64,000 bases of DNA. Origin: Dinghuibacter silviterrae (GTDB lineage: Bacteria > Bacteroidota > Bacteroidia > Chitinophagales > Chitinophagaceae). This document shows positions 1 through 9,361 of the stretch, piece by piece (the stretch's first letter is position 1; every line of letters starts with the position of its first letter). The stretch lies in assembly GCF_004366355.1 (NCBI RefSeq), contig NZ_SODV01000002.1:1280768-1344767 (forward strand). The letters run 5' to 3'. A model generated the notes under the pieces. It did no database searches, was not told the DNA's origin, and saw nothing but the letters and a program-made list of their open reading frames with translations. Both the position numbers and the translations under genes were made by a program.

Positions 1-2084
1 CCACGCTGGCACACGGCCAGGGGACCGAGGCCCTCGCCAACACGATCCCGTCCGTCACCTATCCATTCGGGATGACCCAGTGGGTCGCCCAGACCCGTTT
101 TTCCGAAACCAAATGCGTGGCTCCTTACTATTATGGGGACAGCCTTTTCTCCGGTTTCCGGGGCTCTCACTGGATCAGCGGCAGCTGTATGCAAGACTAT
201 GGGAGCGTGACCGTGACCGCCATCACCGGCACCCTCAGACTCGACGATCCGGGTACAGCGTTTACCCACGCCGCGGAAACGGCGACGCCCGCTTACTACC
301 GGGTGGACCTGCCGCAACGTGGTCTCCGGGCAGAGGTCACCGCCACCGCCCGCTGCGGTTTTATCCGTTTTACCGCACTCCGCGACGATTCCGTCTACAT
401 CCTCATACACCCCAACAGCGACCGCGGCCTGGCCACCCTGCAGGTGGACGGCAACCTCGTCAGCGGACGCAATCCCGTATACCGCCTCTACCAGGGCGGC
501 GGCCAACCCGCGGGTTTTGACGGTTGCTTTGCCGTGCGCTTCCCGGGGGTTACCTCTTCCGTGAAAATTGTGCCTGTCGCCGGTGGGGTGGTGGCGTATG
601 TGGGATTTTGGGAAAAAGCAGGACAAACCATCCAACTAAAAATCGGTACGTCTTTCACCTCCGAAGCAGGCGCCGCCCGCAACCTGACCGCCGAAATACC
701 GGGCTGGAATTTCGACGCGGTGGTTTCCGCCGCCCGGCGCGTATGGGAACAGGAGTTGTCCCGCGTCACCCTCGAAGTCATGGCCGACTCCGTGCGCCGG
801 ATATTCTATACCGCGATGTATCATGCGATGCAGCAGCCGCGGTTGTATAGCGATGTGGATGGCACTTATCCTATGTTCGCAACGTCGTACAAGAACGCGC
901 GGCTGGCGCACGCCATGGCCGCCCGTCGCACCGCCGCCGCGCCGCCAGCCGTCGGCGGCGCCTACTACGACGACTTCTCGATGTGGGACATCTACCGCGC
1001 CCAGATCCCGCTGATAGAGATCCTGCGCCCCGCGCTGGCGGGCGACCTCGTGCATTCGATCCTGCTCAAGGCGGAACAGGGCGGCTGGTTGCCCGACTTC
1101 CCCTGCTGGAACAACTATACCGCCGAAATGGTCGGGAACCATGCCAACGCATTGATCGCCTCTGCCGCCGCCCGGGGCATACCCGTGGACCTGGAAACGG
1201 CGTATCGGTACATGCGCAAAGACGCGTTCGACATACCCGATGCCGCAGCCTACAAAGACGGCAGGGGCCGCCGGTCTCTGGCCTCTTACCTTGCATTAGG
1301 TTATTATCCGTTGGAGGACGAGGTATCCGAAGCCTTTCACAAAAACGAGCAAACGTCGAGGACCCTCGAATACGCGTACGATGACTACTGCATCGCACAA
1401 ATCGCAAAGACATTAAAAAAGCAACAGGACTACGACACCCTGATGGCACGGTCCCGCAACTATGTCCACGTCTTCGACAAAAGAACCGGCTTTATGAATG
1501 GCCGCCATGCGGACGGCAGCTTTTATCCGCTGAAGGACCCGGACGCCCGGTTGTACTTCGTCACCGAGGGTACCCCTCGCCAGTATACTTTCTACGTCCC
1601 CCAGGACATGCCGGGGCTGACCGGATTGCTGGGCGGACCCGAAAAATTGGAGGCAGCGCTGGACTCGTTGTTTGACAAAGGACAATACTGGCACGGCAAT
1701 GAACCCGACCAGCAAACACCCTTCCTGTATAATTATACCGACCATCCTTATCGTTCCTCGCAACGGGTACACACGATCCTGGAAGAAGAATATGCCAACC
1801 GGCCCGGTGGGCTTTGCGGGAACGACGACGAAGGGGAAATCAGTGCCTGGTATGTGCTGGGCGCCTTGGGATTGTATCCCGTAGACCCCGCTTCCGGCGA
1901 CTATGCGGTGTGTCTGCCGCTGGTCCGCGCGGCCACGCTGCACCTGCCGGGCGGGAAGACGTTCAGGATCATCGTGCGTACAGCAGGACCGCAGTACACC
2001 CTTGTGCTCAACGGACAGCCGCATCCTTCCTTTAGCCTCTCTCACGCGGAGCTACAAAAAGGCGGCGTGCTCGAATTCCGCTAA
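1..2084 (+). CDS. GH92 family alpha-mannosidase, 5'-truncated by window edge
   Basis: About 693 C-terminal residues of a glycoside hydrolase family 92 enzyme. Known members are Ca2+-dependent, inverting exo-alpha-mannosidases, usually secreted or periplasmic in Bacteroidota. The frame is open to the left edge (first full codon at 3), so the Met at 72 is internal and the true start lies outside. Two family hallmarks are visible: PSVTYPFGMTQW around 51-85 and GNDDEGEISAWYVLGALG around 1813-1870, whose acidic cluster lies where GH92 enzymes carry catalytic base aspartates. The desaturase gene starts 18 bases downstream on the same strand. The nearby SusC/SusD locus on the other strand may import its products. 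The family is secure; linkage specificity cannot be read. Confidence 0.93.
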   Translation, partial: TLAHGQGTEALANTIPSVTYPFGMTQWVAQTRFSETKCVAPYYYGDSLFSGFRGSHWISGSCMQDYGSVTVTAITGTLRLDDPGTAFTHAAETATPAYYRVDLPQRGLRAEVTATARCGFIRFTALRDDSVYILIHPNSDRGLATLQVDGNLVSGRNPVYRLYQGGGQPAGFDGCFAVRFPGVTSSVKIVPVAGGVVAYVGFWEKAGQTIQLKIGTSFTSEAGAARNLTAEIPGWNFDAVVSAARRVWEQELSRVTLEVMADSVRRIFYTAMYHAMQQPRLYSDVDGTYPMFATSYKNARLAHAMAARRTAAAPPAVGGAYYDDFSMWDIYRAQIPLIEILRPALAGDLVHSILLKAEQGGWLPDFPCWNNYTAEMVGNHANALIASAAARGIPVDLETAYRYMRKDAFDIPDAAAYKDGRGRRSLASYLALGYYPLEDEVSEAFHKNEQTSRTLEYAYDDYCIAQIAKTLKKQQDYDTLMARSRNYVHVFDKRTGFMNGRHADGSFYPLKDPDARLYFVTEGTPRQYTFYVPQDMPGLTGLLGGPEKLEAALDSLFDKGQYWHGNEPDQQTPFLYNYTDHPYRSSQRVHTILEEEYANRPGGLCGNDDEGEISAWYVLGALGLYPVDPASGDYAVCLPLVRAATLHLPGGKTFRIIVRTAGPQYTLVLNGQPHPSFSLSHAELQKGGVLEFR

Positions 2085-2102
2085 AATGACTAGCTTTCAG
2101 GG

Positions 2103-3095
2103 ATGAAAAGAGATTTTGTGTACTCGACCCAGGGCGAGCCGCACCGTATCCGCACCAAGCGCATCCTGAAGGACTATCCCGATATACGCAAACTGATCGG
2201 CAAAAACCCGCTCACCTTTTGGGTCATCTTAGGCATCGTTGCCTTCCAGATCGTTCTGGCCGCTCTCCTGGCGCACCAGTCGTGGTGGCTTGTCATTGCG
2301 GCGGCTTACCTCGTGGGTGCGTTTGCCGATCACGCCCTTTTCGTCATGATCCATGAATGCGCCCACGCCCTGATCTTCAAGGGGCGCGTGCCCAACCGCC
2401 TGGCGGGTATGTTGGCCAATATTCCACTCGTATTCCCCAGCTCCGTCGGTTTTGAGCGGTATCACCTCAAACACCACACCTTCCAGGGCGTCCACGAACT
2501 CGACGCCGACCTTCCCAACCACTGGGAGGCCAAACTGATCAACAACTTTTTTGTCGGAAAAGCCCTCTGGCTTTTGTTATATCCCCTGGTGCAGTTGTTG
2601 CGTATCGGCCGTCTGAAAGAAATCAAACCGGTGGACGGCTGGAACATCCTCAACCTGGGCATACAGATCGTCGCGATGGCCGCCATCTGGTGGTTTCTGG
2701 GACCCAAGGCGCTCGTGTTCATCGTGGCAAGCTTTTTCTTTTCCATCGGTCTTCACCCCCTGGGGGCCCGCTGGATCCAGGAGCACTACCTTGTCGAAGA
2801 CGAAGAACAGGAGACCTACAGCTACTATGGTGTGCTGAACACCGTGGCCTTTAATGTGGGGTACCACAACGAACACCACGACTTCCCCTCCGTCCCGTGG
2901 AACAAGCTGCCCCTCATCAAGGCGGGCGCGCCTTCGTACTACAACAGCCTGCACGCCCACAAATCCTGGACGCTTCTTTTCTTCCGTTTTCTTTTCGACC
3001 GGGAAATATCGCTGTTTTCGCGGATCGTCCGCAAGGAGCGGGGCAAGGTGCCCCTGACGGATATGGCGACGCCGGATCGGGAGTTGGTGGGCTAG
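2103..3095 (+). CDS. Membrane desaturase resembling sphingolipid (dihydroceramide) delta-4 desaturase
   Basis: A 330-residue di-iron membrane desaturase. The three histidine boxes are HECAH (84-88), HLKHH (121-125) and HNEHH (255-259), with hydrophobic pairs around 40-80 and 180-220. The sequence follows the animal/fungal DEGS family more closely than ordinary acyl-lipid desaturases. It has the N-terminal lipid-desaturase stretch FVYSTQGEPHRIRTKRIL, then YPDIRKLIGKNP, ETYSYYGVLN and GYHNEHHDFPSVP. Known DEGS proteins put a 4,5-trans double bond into the sphingoid base. Bacteroidota make sphingolipids, so a sphinganine-type substrate is plausible here, but that is inference. It lies 18 bases after the GH92 gene and may share its transcript. 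Another long-chain lipid substrate is the main alternative. Confidence 0.88.
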   Translation: MKRDFVYSTQGEPHRIRTKRILKDYPDIRKLIGKNPLTFWVILGIVAFQIVLAALLAHQSWWLVIAAAYLVGAFADHALFVMIHECAHALIFKGRVPNRLAGMLANIPLVFPSSVGFERYHLKHHTFQGVHELDADLPNHWEAKLINNFFVGKALWLLLYPLVQLLRIGRLKEIKPVDGWNILNLGIQIVAMAAIWWFLGPKALVFIVASFFFSIGLHPLGARWIQEHYLVEDEEQETYSYYGVLNTVAFNVGYHNEHHDFPSVPWNKLPLIKAGAPSYYNSLHAHKSWTLLFFRFLFDREISLFSRIVRKERGKVPLTDMATPDRELVG

Positions 3096-3188
3096 GCGCC
3101 CGAAGGCGCGGCGCCGCGCGCCCACCGTGCCGCGCCGCGCGCCACAACACGCGCGTGCCGCGCGCTCGCGCCGCCGCTGCGCGGCGAG
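3096..3188. repeat. GC-rich hairpin-forming spacer
   Basis: A 93-base spacer between two converging genes, made almost only of G and C with runs of GCGCC, GCGCG and CCGCGC. It opens with the stem-loop GCGCC-CGAA-GGCGC (3096-3109), which recurs in related form at 39358-39372 and inside ispE at 33771-33783. It may act as a bidirectional transcription barrier, but there is no U-tract. I see no coding potential that deserves a call. Confidence 0.5.
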
Positions 3189-3911
3189 CTACAGCTCTAT
3201 CGTGACCGCGTACTTCTTAATACTGTACTTGCAAGGCAACGCCAGCGCCAGCGCCCGCATCACCTCATCAAGGCGCGCCTGAGCGAAGCTCCCTGTAATG
3301 GCCGAGGCCTTCGTCTCGTCCCCGCGCACCTCCACGGTGACGCCGAACCAATCCTCTATCCGCCGCACCGCGGAATCGAAGGGCGTATGCCGGAACTCCA
3401 GCGTGCCGGCGCGCCAGGTGGACAGCTCGGTGGTGTCGTATGTTTCTTTTTCCATCAAATCGATGGACCGGTTGATCATGACCATATTCCCGGAAACCAA
3501 CGTATCGGACTCACTATCGGGGGATGTATAGGCTTTAACGGCAACGATCGAGCCCCGTAATATTTCCGCGCTCTCCCCTTCATCCTTTGCAAAAGCACTG
3601 ACCCGCCAGCCGCCCGTCCCCTTCATCACGAGGTTGCGGGTCCGCACGGTGAACGGCCGCGGCGCGTCGAAAAATGCATCCCCGTCCAACCGAACCCCGT
3701 GCCGGGCATACACGACCAGCGTACCCGGGTTTAAAACGGCCAATGTCGTGTCAGGTAAGACGACCGTGCGGCGCGCCAGGGAGCCGCTTTCGAGGAAAAG
3801 GCTGTCGCCCCGGTGGGTGGTCGTTTCGAGGGTATCGCTCAAAGAAGGGGGTGCCGAAGCAGAATGGCAGCTCCAAAAAGCAAAAGCAATAAGTAGGTAC
3901 CTGCGCGTCAT
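3189..3911 (-). CDS. FecR-like periplasmic protein without anti-sigma and membrane domains
   Basis: A 240-residue protein with an N-terminal signal peptide (about 1-19, MTRRYLLIAFAFWSC). It then has a FecR-like beta-helix region (about 40-140) and a C-terminal DUF4974-type domain (about 165-240) with the motif FDSAVRRIEDWFGVTVEV. This aligns with MKEAAERIERWFGMPVRL in the full-length FecR at 9362-10357. The cytoplasmic anti-sigma helix bundle and central transmembrane segment of normal FecR proteins are absent, so it should be wholly periplasmic or, if Cys15 is acylated, membrane-anchored. It follows susC/susD on the same strand but lies behind their terminator, with only about 20 bases between the hairpin and the start codon. 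It may bind the SusC STN domain in competition with FecR (inference). Confidence 0.8.
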   Translation of the reverse strand: MTRRYLLIAFAFWSCHSASAPPSLSDTLETTTHRGDSLFLESGSLARRTVVLPDTTLAVLNPGTLVVYARHGVRLDGDAFFDAPRPFTVRTRNLVMKGTGGWRVSAFAKDEGESAEILRGSIVAVKAYTSPDSESDTLVSGNMVMINRSIDLMEKETYDTTELSTWRAGTLEFRHTPFDSAVRRIEDWFGVTVEVRGDETKASAITGSFAQARLDEVMRALALALPCKYSIKKYAVTIEL

Positions 3912-3921
3912 CCCGCGAAGA

Positions 3922-3950
3922 TAACAAAAAGCCCCGCCAAAAGGCGGGGC
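3922..3950 (-). terminator. Intrinsic terminator of the susCD operon
   Basis: Perfect 8-bp stem GCCCCGCC / GGCGGGGC with an AAAA/TTTT loop (3931-3950). On the minus strand it is followed at once by TTTTTGTT. It lies 20 bases past the susD stop and about 20 bases before the start codon of the FecR-like gene at 3911, so that gene needs readthrough or a promoter overlapping the hairpin. Confidence 0.9.
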
Positions 3951-3969
3951 ACCGAAACCAACCGGCTGT

Positions 3970-5787
3970 TTACCAACCGGAATTCTGCACTAGGTTTTTA
4001 TCGATATTGATCTCGTTTTGCGGTATGGGGAACAGGTAGTGTTTTTGTTGGAACACCCGGTTTTCAAAGGATGTCACCGTGTAAAAACCCGGTGGGTCCT
4101 GGGTGATGTTCAGTCCATAAAAGGGACCGTTGTCGGTGGTCGTGGCGATTTTCCACTGGCGGGTGTCGAAAAAGCGGACGTTTTCGAAGGCGAGCTCCAC
4201 CCGCCGTTCCATGCGGATGGCGGTACGCATGGCGTCCTGGCTGGGGGGCACGGGGAGACCGGCGGACCCGTACAAAGGCACGCCTGCGCGTTGCCGGATC
4301 AGGTTGAGGTATTTGAGGATGTCGGGGTCCGAAGGATTGGATTCGTTGAGCGCTTCTATGTAGTTGAGGTAGACATTGGCCAAACGGTAAAGGATCCAAC
4401 CCCGGCCGCCATTGCGCCAGTCGCCGAGGGCCATATTTTTCCTTACAATATAACCCGTGCGCGAATAGTCGTTGCCGCCGATCTGGAGACCGGAGTTTCC
4501 CGTATAGTTTGTATACGTGACCACGTCGCCGGAATTCCGGTTGAGCCAAAGCCTGCCGGTATAGGTGACGTCTACGTAAAAACGGGGCTCCCGGTTGATC
4601 CATTGGTTGTAGGTGGGCCGGAGGGTGTCGTCGTCGGGCGCCTGGTAATCGGTAAACCCGCCGGTCTGGTAACCGGAATTGGGATCGGTGATGGGCAGCC
4701 CGTTGGCCATAAAGAAAGCATCCACCATCGTCTGGGTCACCGCCAGCCCACCGCTGCCGCGGTCTTCGGCCTGGGCCCCATTGTGGTAAGGCGTGGTTTC
4801 GTATTGCCGGGTACTGCACGAATTGGCGTTGGCAGGGCGGGCGAGGATCCATTCCTTGTTCCAGTCGGTGAGCATCACATCCCGGCAGGACAGGAAGGCG
4901 CTAAAGTTTCCGTTGGCATCGTTTTCCGTAAAGAGGTCGTACGTCGTGGGCACGAACTGAGTGATAAAAGCCTTTGCGGAAGCCGCGGCCAGCGTCCATT
5001 TGTTGGCGTCGTAGGTCTGGTTGATAAGGGGTTTTCCATCCGCCCCTACCATGGCTGCATAGTCGCTGTTCCCGTTGTACAAAGGGCGCGCCGCCATAAA
5101 AAGCACTTCCTGCTTGAAGGCCAGGGCAATCCCCTTGGTAATCCGCGCAATCTCATCGTTGTTGTAGGAGACGGGCAGATCGGCAGCGGCCTTGTCGAGT
5201 TCCGAGGTCACCCAGCTTACGCAGGAGTCGAAGCCGGTGCGTGGGAGTTGTATGTCCCCTAAGGAAGCGTCGGGGGCGATGGACTGGTCGCCGAGCATCA
5301 CCACGGGGCCGAACATGCGCATCAGGTAGAAGTAAAACATGGCCCTCAGCGCCCGGGCCTCCGCCGTGTAGCGCGTATTGAGTTGAACCCCGCATTCCTT
5401 GCAGTCGTTGACGTTCTGGATCAGGTAGGTGGCGTTCCGGATACCCTGGTAGTAGTTTCTCCAGAACGTTTCCACCCAGGCGCTGCTGGCGTTCCAGTTC
5501 CCGATGTTGTAGTCGTTGCTGGTGACAAAGCTCCAGTCGTATTCGGCTTCATCGGAGGCACCGGTCCAGGGACCCGAGTTACCATGACCCTGGCCGGAGT
5601 TGACAAAGCGCTGGCAGGCTTCGTCCGGGATCTCTGCGTAGATGTCGGCTAAAAAGGATTCGGTGTTGGTCCGGTTGGCAAAAACCTGGTCGAGGGTGAG
5701 CCGGTCGTTCGGCACCTGGTCCAGGAAACCTTTTTTACAGGACAGGCCGAGGCAACATAGAAGGGCGGTATAGACAAATTTTTTCAT
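3970..5787 (-). CDS. SusD/RagB family outer-membrane glycan-binding lipoprotein
   Basis: A 605-residue SusD-type lipoprotein that forms the surface lid over its SusC partner and captures oligosaccharide. The signal peptide ends in the lipobox LGLSC (Cys17), followed by the usual start of the mature protein, KKGFLDQVPNDRLTLDQVF. The alpha-helical TPR-like core and the C-terminal RagB/SusD region (RMERRVELAFENVRFFDTRQWK, then LFPIPQNEIN) are complete, and the length is typical or slightly long. It starts 11 bases after susC, and the order susC-susD is standard. The nearest carbohydrate enzyme is the GH92 on the opposite strand, so an alpha-mannose-containing glycan is a reasonable guess for the ligand, but the binding residues cannot be read. 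Confidence 0.95.
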   Translation of the reverse strand: MKKFVYTALLCCLGLSCKKGFLDQVPNDRLTLDQVFANRTNTESFLADIYAEIPDEACQRFVNSGQGHGNSGPWTGASDEAEYDWSFVTSNDYNIGNWNASSAWVETFWRNYYQGIRNATYLIQNVNDCKECGVQLNTRYTAEARALRAMFYFYLMRMFGPVVMLGDQSIAPDASLGDIQLPRTGFDSCVSWVTSELDKAAADLPVSYNNDEIARITKGIALAFKQEVLFMAARPLYNGNSDYAAMVGADGKPLINQTYDANKWTLAAASAKAFITQFVPTTYDLFTENDANGNFSAFLSCRDVMLTDWNKEWILARPANANSCSTRQYETTPYHNGAQAEDRGSGGLAVTQTMVDAFFMANGLPITDPNSGYQTGGFTDYQAPDDDTLRPTYNQWINREPRFYVDVTYTGRLWLNRNSGDVVTYTNYTGNSGLQIGGNDYSRTGYIVRKNMALGDWRNGGRGWILYRLANVYLNYIEALNESNPSDPDILKYLNLIRQRAGVPLYGSAGLPVPPSQDAMRTAIRMERRVELAFENVRFFDTRQWKIATTTDNGPFYGLNITQDPPGFYTVTSFENRVFQQKHYLFPIPQNEINIDKNLVQNSGW

Positions 5788-5798
5788 GACACAAGCGT

Positions 5799-8700
5799 TT
5801 AAAAAGACAGGTTTGCACCCAAAGAGTATGTCTTGACGATGGGATAGTTGGTCCCGTTACCCGTATTTAGTTCCGGGTCCCAGAGCTTGAACTTGCTAAA
5901 GGTGAGCAGGTTCACCCCGTTGAAATAGATCCGGGCGTTGGTCACCCCGAAGCGCTTTAGCGTTCCCCTGGGAAGGGTATAGCCCAGCTCCGCGGTTTTC
6001 AACCGGATAAAGCCCACGTCGCGTTTCCAGTAGGTGCTGTACAGGGCGTTGTTCTGGTTTTTGTCCGAGCCATAAGCCAGGCGCGGATAGGCCGCGTTCG
6101 GGTTGGGGTTGGCCTCCGTCCACCGGTTGGTCGCGTCGGCGTACACATTGTCCACCCCCCCGTCGGCGTTAAAGGGAATGATCCCGGTTCCGTTGATGAT
6201 GCGGCTGGCGTGCCCGGTGCCTTCAAAAAACGAACCTAAGTTGAACTGTTTCCAGGTCAGGTTGAACCCCCCGCCCCAGGTCAGGTAAGGGACATCCCCG
6301 TCGCTGATCTTGACCATGTCATAGGCGTTGATGGTGCCGTCTCCGTTCATATCCTTGTACTTGATGTCCCCGGGCATGACCGTGCTTTTGTCAAAGGGAA
6401 CCGCGGACTTGTTGATCTCGTCCTGGCTGGTAAACAAGCCCTCGGCGACATAGCCCCATTGGGCCAGCACGCTCGCCCCCCTTTGGTTCAGCCAGGGATA
6501 CGGCTGGTTGGGCTGGTCGTTTTCGATGACCTTGTTGGCGGCGTAGGTCGCTGTGCCCCGCAGGTTGAGGTGTACTTTCCCGATGGCAATGTCGGGGACC
6601 TCCACCGTCGCATCAATGCCCTTGTTGTCGACGATGCCCAGGTTCCCGTACGGATTGTTATACAACCCGACGAAGTCCGGGACGGATTGCCGTTGAAGGA
6701 AAATGTCGGTCCGGTGTTCCTTGAACAGGTCCACGGTCAGGGAAACCATCGACTTGAACGTACGGAGCTCCATGCCCAGGTCCATTTTCCGGGATTTTGC
6801 CCAGCCGACGTTGACCCCGTAGGTCGTCACCTCCGTGCCCCCGATGCCGTTTTGCCCGTTGTTCCCATAGGTATATCCCGGCTGGTTCTGGTTGTTGAGG
6901 ATGGTCAGGTAGGCAAAGCGGTTGATGCCGCCCTGGTCACCCAGCAACCCGTCCGACCAGCGGAACTTCAGGTAGGAGAGGGCGCCCGACAGGGGTTTGA
7001 AAAAGTGTTCGTTGGAGACGACCCAGCCCACTCCATAGGAAGGAAAAAAGCCGTACCGCCGCGCGGGGGCGAAGTTTTCCGACCCGTTATACCCAAAGTC
7101 GAATTCCGCAAAATACCGCGACAGGTACCCATACGTGGCGCGGCCCGCCAGCCCCCGGGAGCGATAGGGGATCGAGCTCGTAAAGTCGCCTGGGAACGCA
7201 TTGTCGTAGTCGCTCTGGTTGTACAAAAGCATGGCGCTGACGTCATGCTTGTCTGCAAAAAGGCGTTCATAGTTGAGCGCCGTCTCCGTATAGATGCGCC
7301 GGTTCCCCGCGTTGGCATTCGAGAAGCCCAAAGACGTGTTGGGCGACTGGTACACCAGGTTCAGGTTGGGGGTTCCGTCGGGGTTATAGGGGTTGTTGGG
7401 GTCGATGATGTAGGTGCTTTTGCGTTTGGTGCGCGAGATTTGCTGCTGGTTGAATACGTCGAACGAAAACATGCTCGTAAAACTCAACCCCCTCAGCCAG
7501 AAGCCCAGGTCCTGGGTCGCCCGGATGTTCGAGTACACCTGGTTGTTAAACGTATTGACGTACCCGCTTTGCGTGGCCATCGCGTAAGGATTTTGCTCCC
7601 CGCCGTTGGGGTTGCGGCCGGGCACGAAACCCCCGGGATACATGATGGGGTAGGCCACCGGGGACACCGTGACCGCCTGGCCGAAGATGTCCGAAGGGGA
7701 ATTCCCCGGGTAGTTGACGTTGGAGATATAGCCCTGAACCCCCAGCTCCACCTTTGTCGTCTTGGTGACGGAGAGGTCCAGGTTGCTGGTAAAATTATAC
7801 CGCTGATAGCGCGTGGTGGCGTTGTATTGCTCCAGCCCGTCGGTTTTAAAAAAACCAGATTCGTCATAATAGGCCACCGACGTATAGTAGCGCGCATTGG
7901 CAGAGCCCCCCGTGGCGCTCAGGTTCAGTCGCCGGTTCGACGCCGTGGGGTTGAACACCGCCTTAAACCAGTTGACGTTTGGGTAGAGGAGGGGGTCCTT
8001 GTTGTCCTGTGTATTGGCGATCGTCTGGGCAGAATACAAGGCCGTACCGCCGCGGGTGACGTTTGCTTCGTTGGCCAGGTTCATATAGGTGATCCCGTCG
8101 ACCATTTGCGGTAACCGGGTAAACGCCGTGACGCCTTCGTTATAGTTTACGTCTATTTTGGTTTTGCCCGCCACCCCGGACTTGGTTTTGATCAGGATGA
8201 CGCCGTTGGCGCCCCGCAACCCATACACCGAGGTCGACACCGCGTCCTTCAACACCGAAAAGGACGCAATGTCCTGGGGATCGATGTTGTCGATCGCGCG
8301 TTCCACCCCGTCGATCAATACCAGGGGGGTGGCCCCGTTGGCTGCAAACGTGGCCAGCCCCCGGATCCAGATGTCCGCCCCGTCCGCGCCCGGCTGCCCG
8401 CTGCGCTGGACCTGGACGATCCCCGCAATCCGGCCCGCCAGCATGGTGCCCACATTGGCCACCGGTTGCTTGAGCTCGCCCACGTCGACCGTGCTTTGGG
8501 CGCCCACGAGGCTGATCTTTTTTTGTTTGCCATACGCCACCATGACCACCTCCTCCAGGTTACCGGCCGAGGGCGTCAGGGTAATGTCCAACACTAGGGA
8601 CTCCCGAAGGACCTGGGTCAATGCCCCATAACCCACCGACGTAAAACGTAAGGAATCCCCCGGGCTGCCTTCTATGACGAAAGTGCCCTTGGCGTTGGTG

Positions 8701-9200
8701 GCCGTGGCTTTACCGGTCCGGAGGTTCTGGACGGTGACCCCTGCCAGGGGCGTATTGAGCTGGTCGTGGACCGTGCCCGTGATCCGTACGTCCGCGTGCT
8801 CCGGGGCGCCGCCCGCAGGCAGCAACCCCACCAGGATGTAATTGTTTTTTTGCTGGAACCCAAGCCCCCTGGGCGTGAGCAACTCGTGCAGCACCTCCTC
8901 CAAGCTCCGGTGGTTCGCCCGGATGGTGACGTCCGTAAAACCCGCGAGCTCTTCGGGACGGTAGGCGAAACGGAAGTCCGTTTCCTTTTCGATCTCCCGG
9001 AAGACAAATTCCAGGCTTTTGGCGTGTATGTCCAGGCTGATTTTTGCTTTTTGCAGGTCTTGTCCCTCCAGCCCGCTGGCCAGTAGGAGACTTGAGGAAA
9101 GAAGGAGCGAGAAAAGCGTCAGCAGTGTTTTGGCGACTGTTTTGGTGGGTACAAAAGAAGTACCGCTCGGGCCCTGGGGCCGAGTTTTTGGAAAAAGCAT
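5799..9200 (-). CDS. SusC/RagA family TonB-dependent transporter with STN signalling domain
   Basis: A 1133-residue outer-membrane transporter for TonB-driven uptake of glycan fragments. Order: signal segment (about 20-42), STN domain (about 52-124), carboxypeptidase-regulatory-like domain (about 138-210), TonB box with SusC signature EEVVMVAYG (216-224), plug (about 230-340) and a 22-strand barrel ending in YSLGANLSF with a terminal Phe. The STN domain is the part that contacts FecR in trans-envelope signalling, and it fits the FecR and ECF sigma genes directly upstream. The start at 9200 is the first ATG and leaves an unusually long basic N-region (19 residues) before the hydrophobic core; a start nearer to it is possible. 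Confidence 0.95.
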   Translation of the reverse strand: MLFPKTRPQGPSGTSFVPTKTVAKTLLTLFSLLLSSSLLLASGLEGQDLQKAKISLDIHAKSLEFVFREIEKETDFRFAYRPEELAGFTDVTIRANHRSLEEVLHELLTPRGLGFQQKNNYILVGLLPAGGAPEHADVRITGTVHDQLNTPLAGVTVQNLRTGKATATNAKGTFVIEGSPGDSLRFTSVGYGALTQVLRESLVLDITLTPSAGNLEEVVMVAYGKQKKISLVGAQSTVDVGELKQPVANVGTMLAGRIAGIVQVQRSGQPGADGADIWIRGLATFAANGATPLVLIDGVERAIDNIDPQDIASFSVLKDAVSTSVYGLRGANGVILIKTKSGVAGKTKIDVNYNEGVTAFTRLPQMVDGITYMNLANEANVTRGGTALYSAQTIANTQDNKDPLLYPNVNWFKAVFNPTASNRRLNLSATGGSANARYYTSVAYYDESGFFKTDGLEQYNATTRYQRYNFTSNLDLSVTKTTKVELGVQGYISNVNYPGNSPSDIFGQAVTVSPVAYPIMYPGGFVPGRNPNGGEQNPYAMATQSGYVNTFNNQVYSNIRATQDLGFWLRGLSFTSMFSFDVFNQQQISRTKRKSTYIIDPNNPYNPDGTPNLNLVYQSPNTSLGFSNANAGNRRIYTETALNYERLFADKHDVSAMLLYNQSDYDNAFPGDFTSSIPYRSRGLAGRATYGYLSRYFAEFDFGYNGSENFAPARRYGFFPSYGVGWVVSNEHFFKPLSGALSYLKFRWSDGLLGDQGGINRFAYLTILNNQNQPGYTYGNNGQNGIGGTEVTTYGVNVGWAKSRKMDLGMELRTFKSMVSLTVDLFKEHRTDIFLQRQSVPDFVGLYNNPYGNLGIVDNKGIDATVEVPDIAIGKVHLNLRGTATYAANKVIENDQPNQPYPWLNQRGASVLAQWGYVAEGLFTSQDEINKSAVPFDKSTVMPGDIKYKDMNGDGTINAYDMVKISDGDVPYLTWGGGFNLTWKQFNLGSFFEGTGHASRIINGTGIIPFNADGGVDNVYADATNRWTEANPNPNAAYPRLAYGSDKNQNNALYSTYWKRDVGFIRLKTAELGYTLPRGTLKRFGVTNARIYFNGVNLLTFSKFKLWDPELNTGNGTNYPIVKTYSLGANLSF

Positions 9201-9361
9201 ACCTTTAGAAAGATTGTAAGCTGTGACAAGAAAGGTTTACGATCCACCGGCCGCTGTGCACCGCGAATGCCTGCGGCCAATTTTTTTCCCTTTTATGGTG
9301 GTAGGATAGTAGTGTGCTTTGGCATAAGCATAATCGTTTTAGCGGGTGAATAAAAATAATC
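9201..9361 (-). promoter_or_regulatory. susC upstream region, probable ECF-sigma target promoter
   Basis: A 161-base gap between fecR and susC with AT-rich stretches near 9330-9361 and 9201-9240. In Bacteroidota such gaps normally carry the promoter read by the adjacent ECF sigma factor. I cannot point to a defined -35/-10 pair. A GC stem (GGCCGC at 9250-9255 with GCGGCC at 9274-9279) is present, but the T-run beside it faces the plus strand, where no gene needs it. Confidence 0.35.

Noticed and set aside
4018-8114. Long plus-strand frames opposite susD and susC (for example 4018-5262 and 6459-8114)
   Set aside because: High GC leaves antisense frames open. Their translations show no domain, and SusC/SusD are beyond doubt on the minus strand.
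9250-9290. GC stem with a T-run considered as a terminator
   Set aside because: It would act on the plus strand, where no gene is present. On the minus strand the U-tract is missing.
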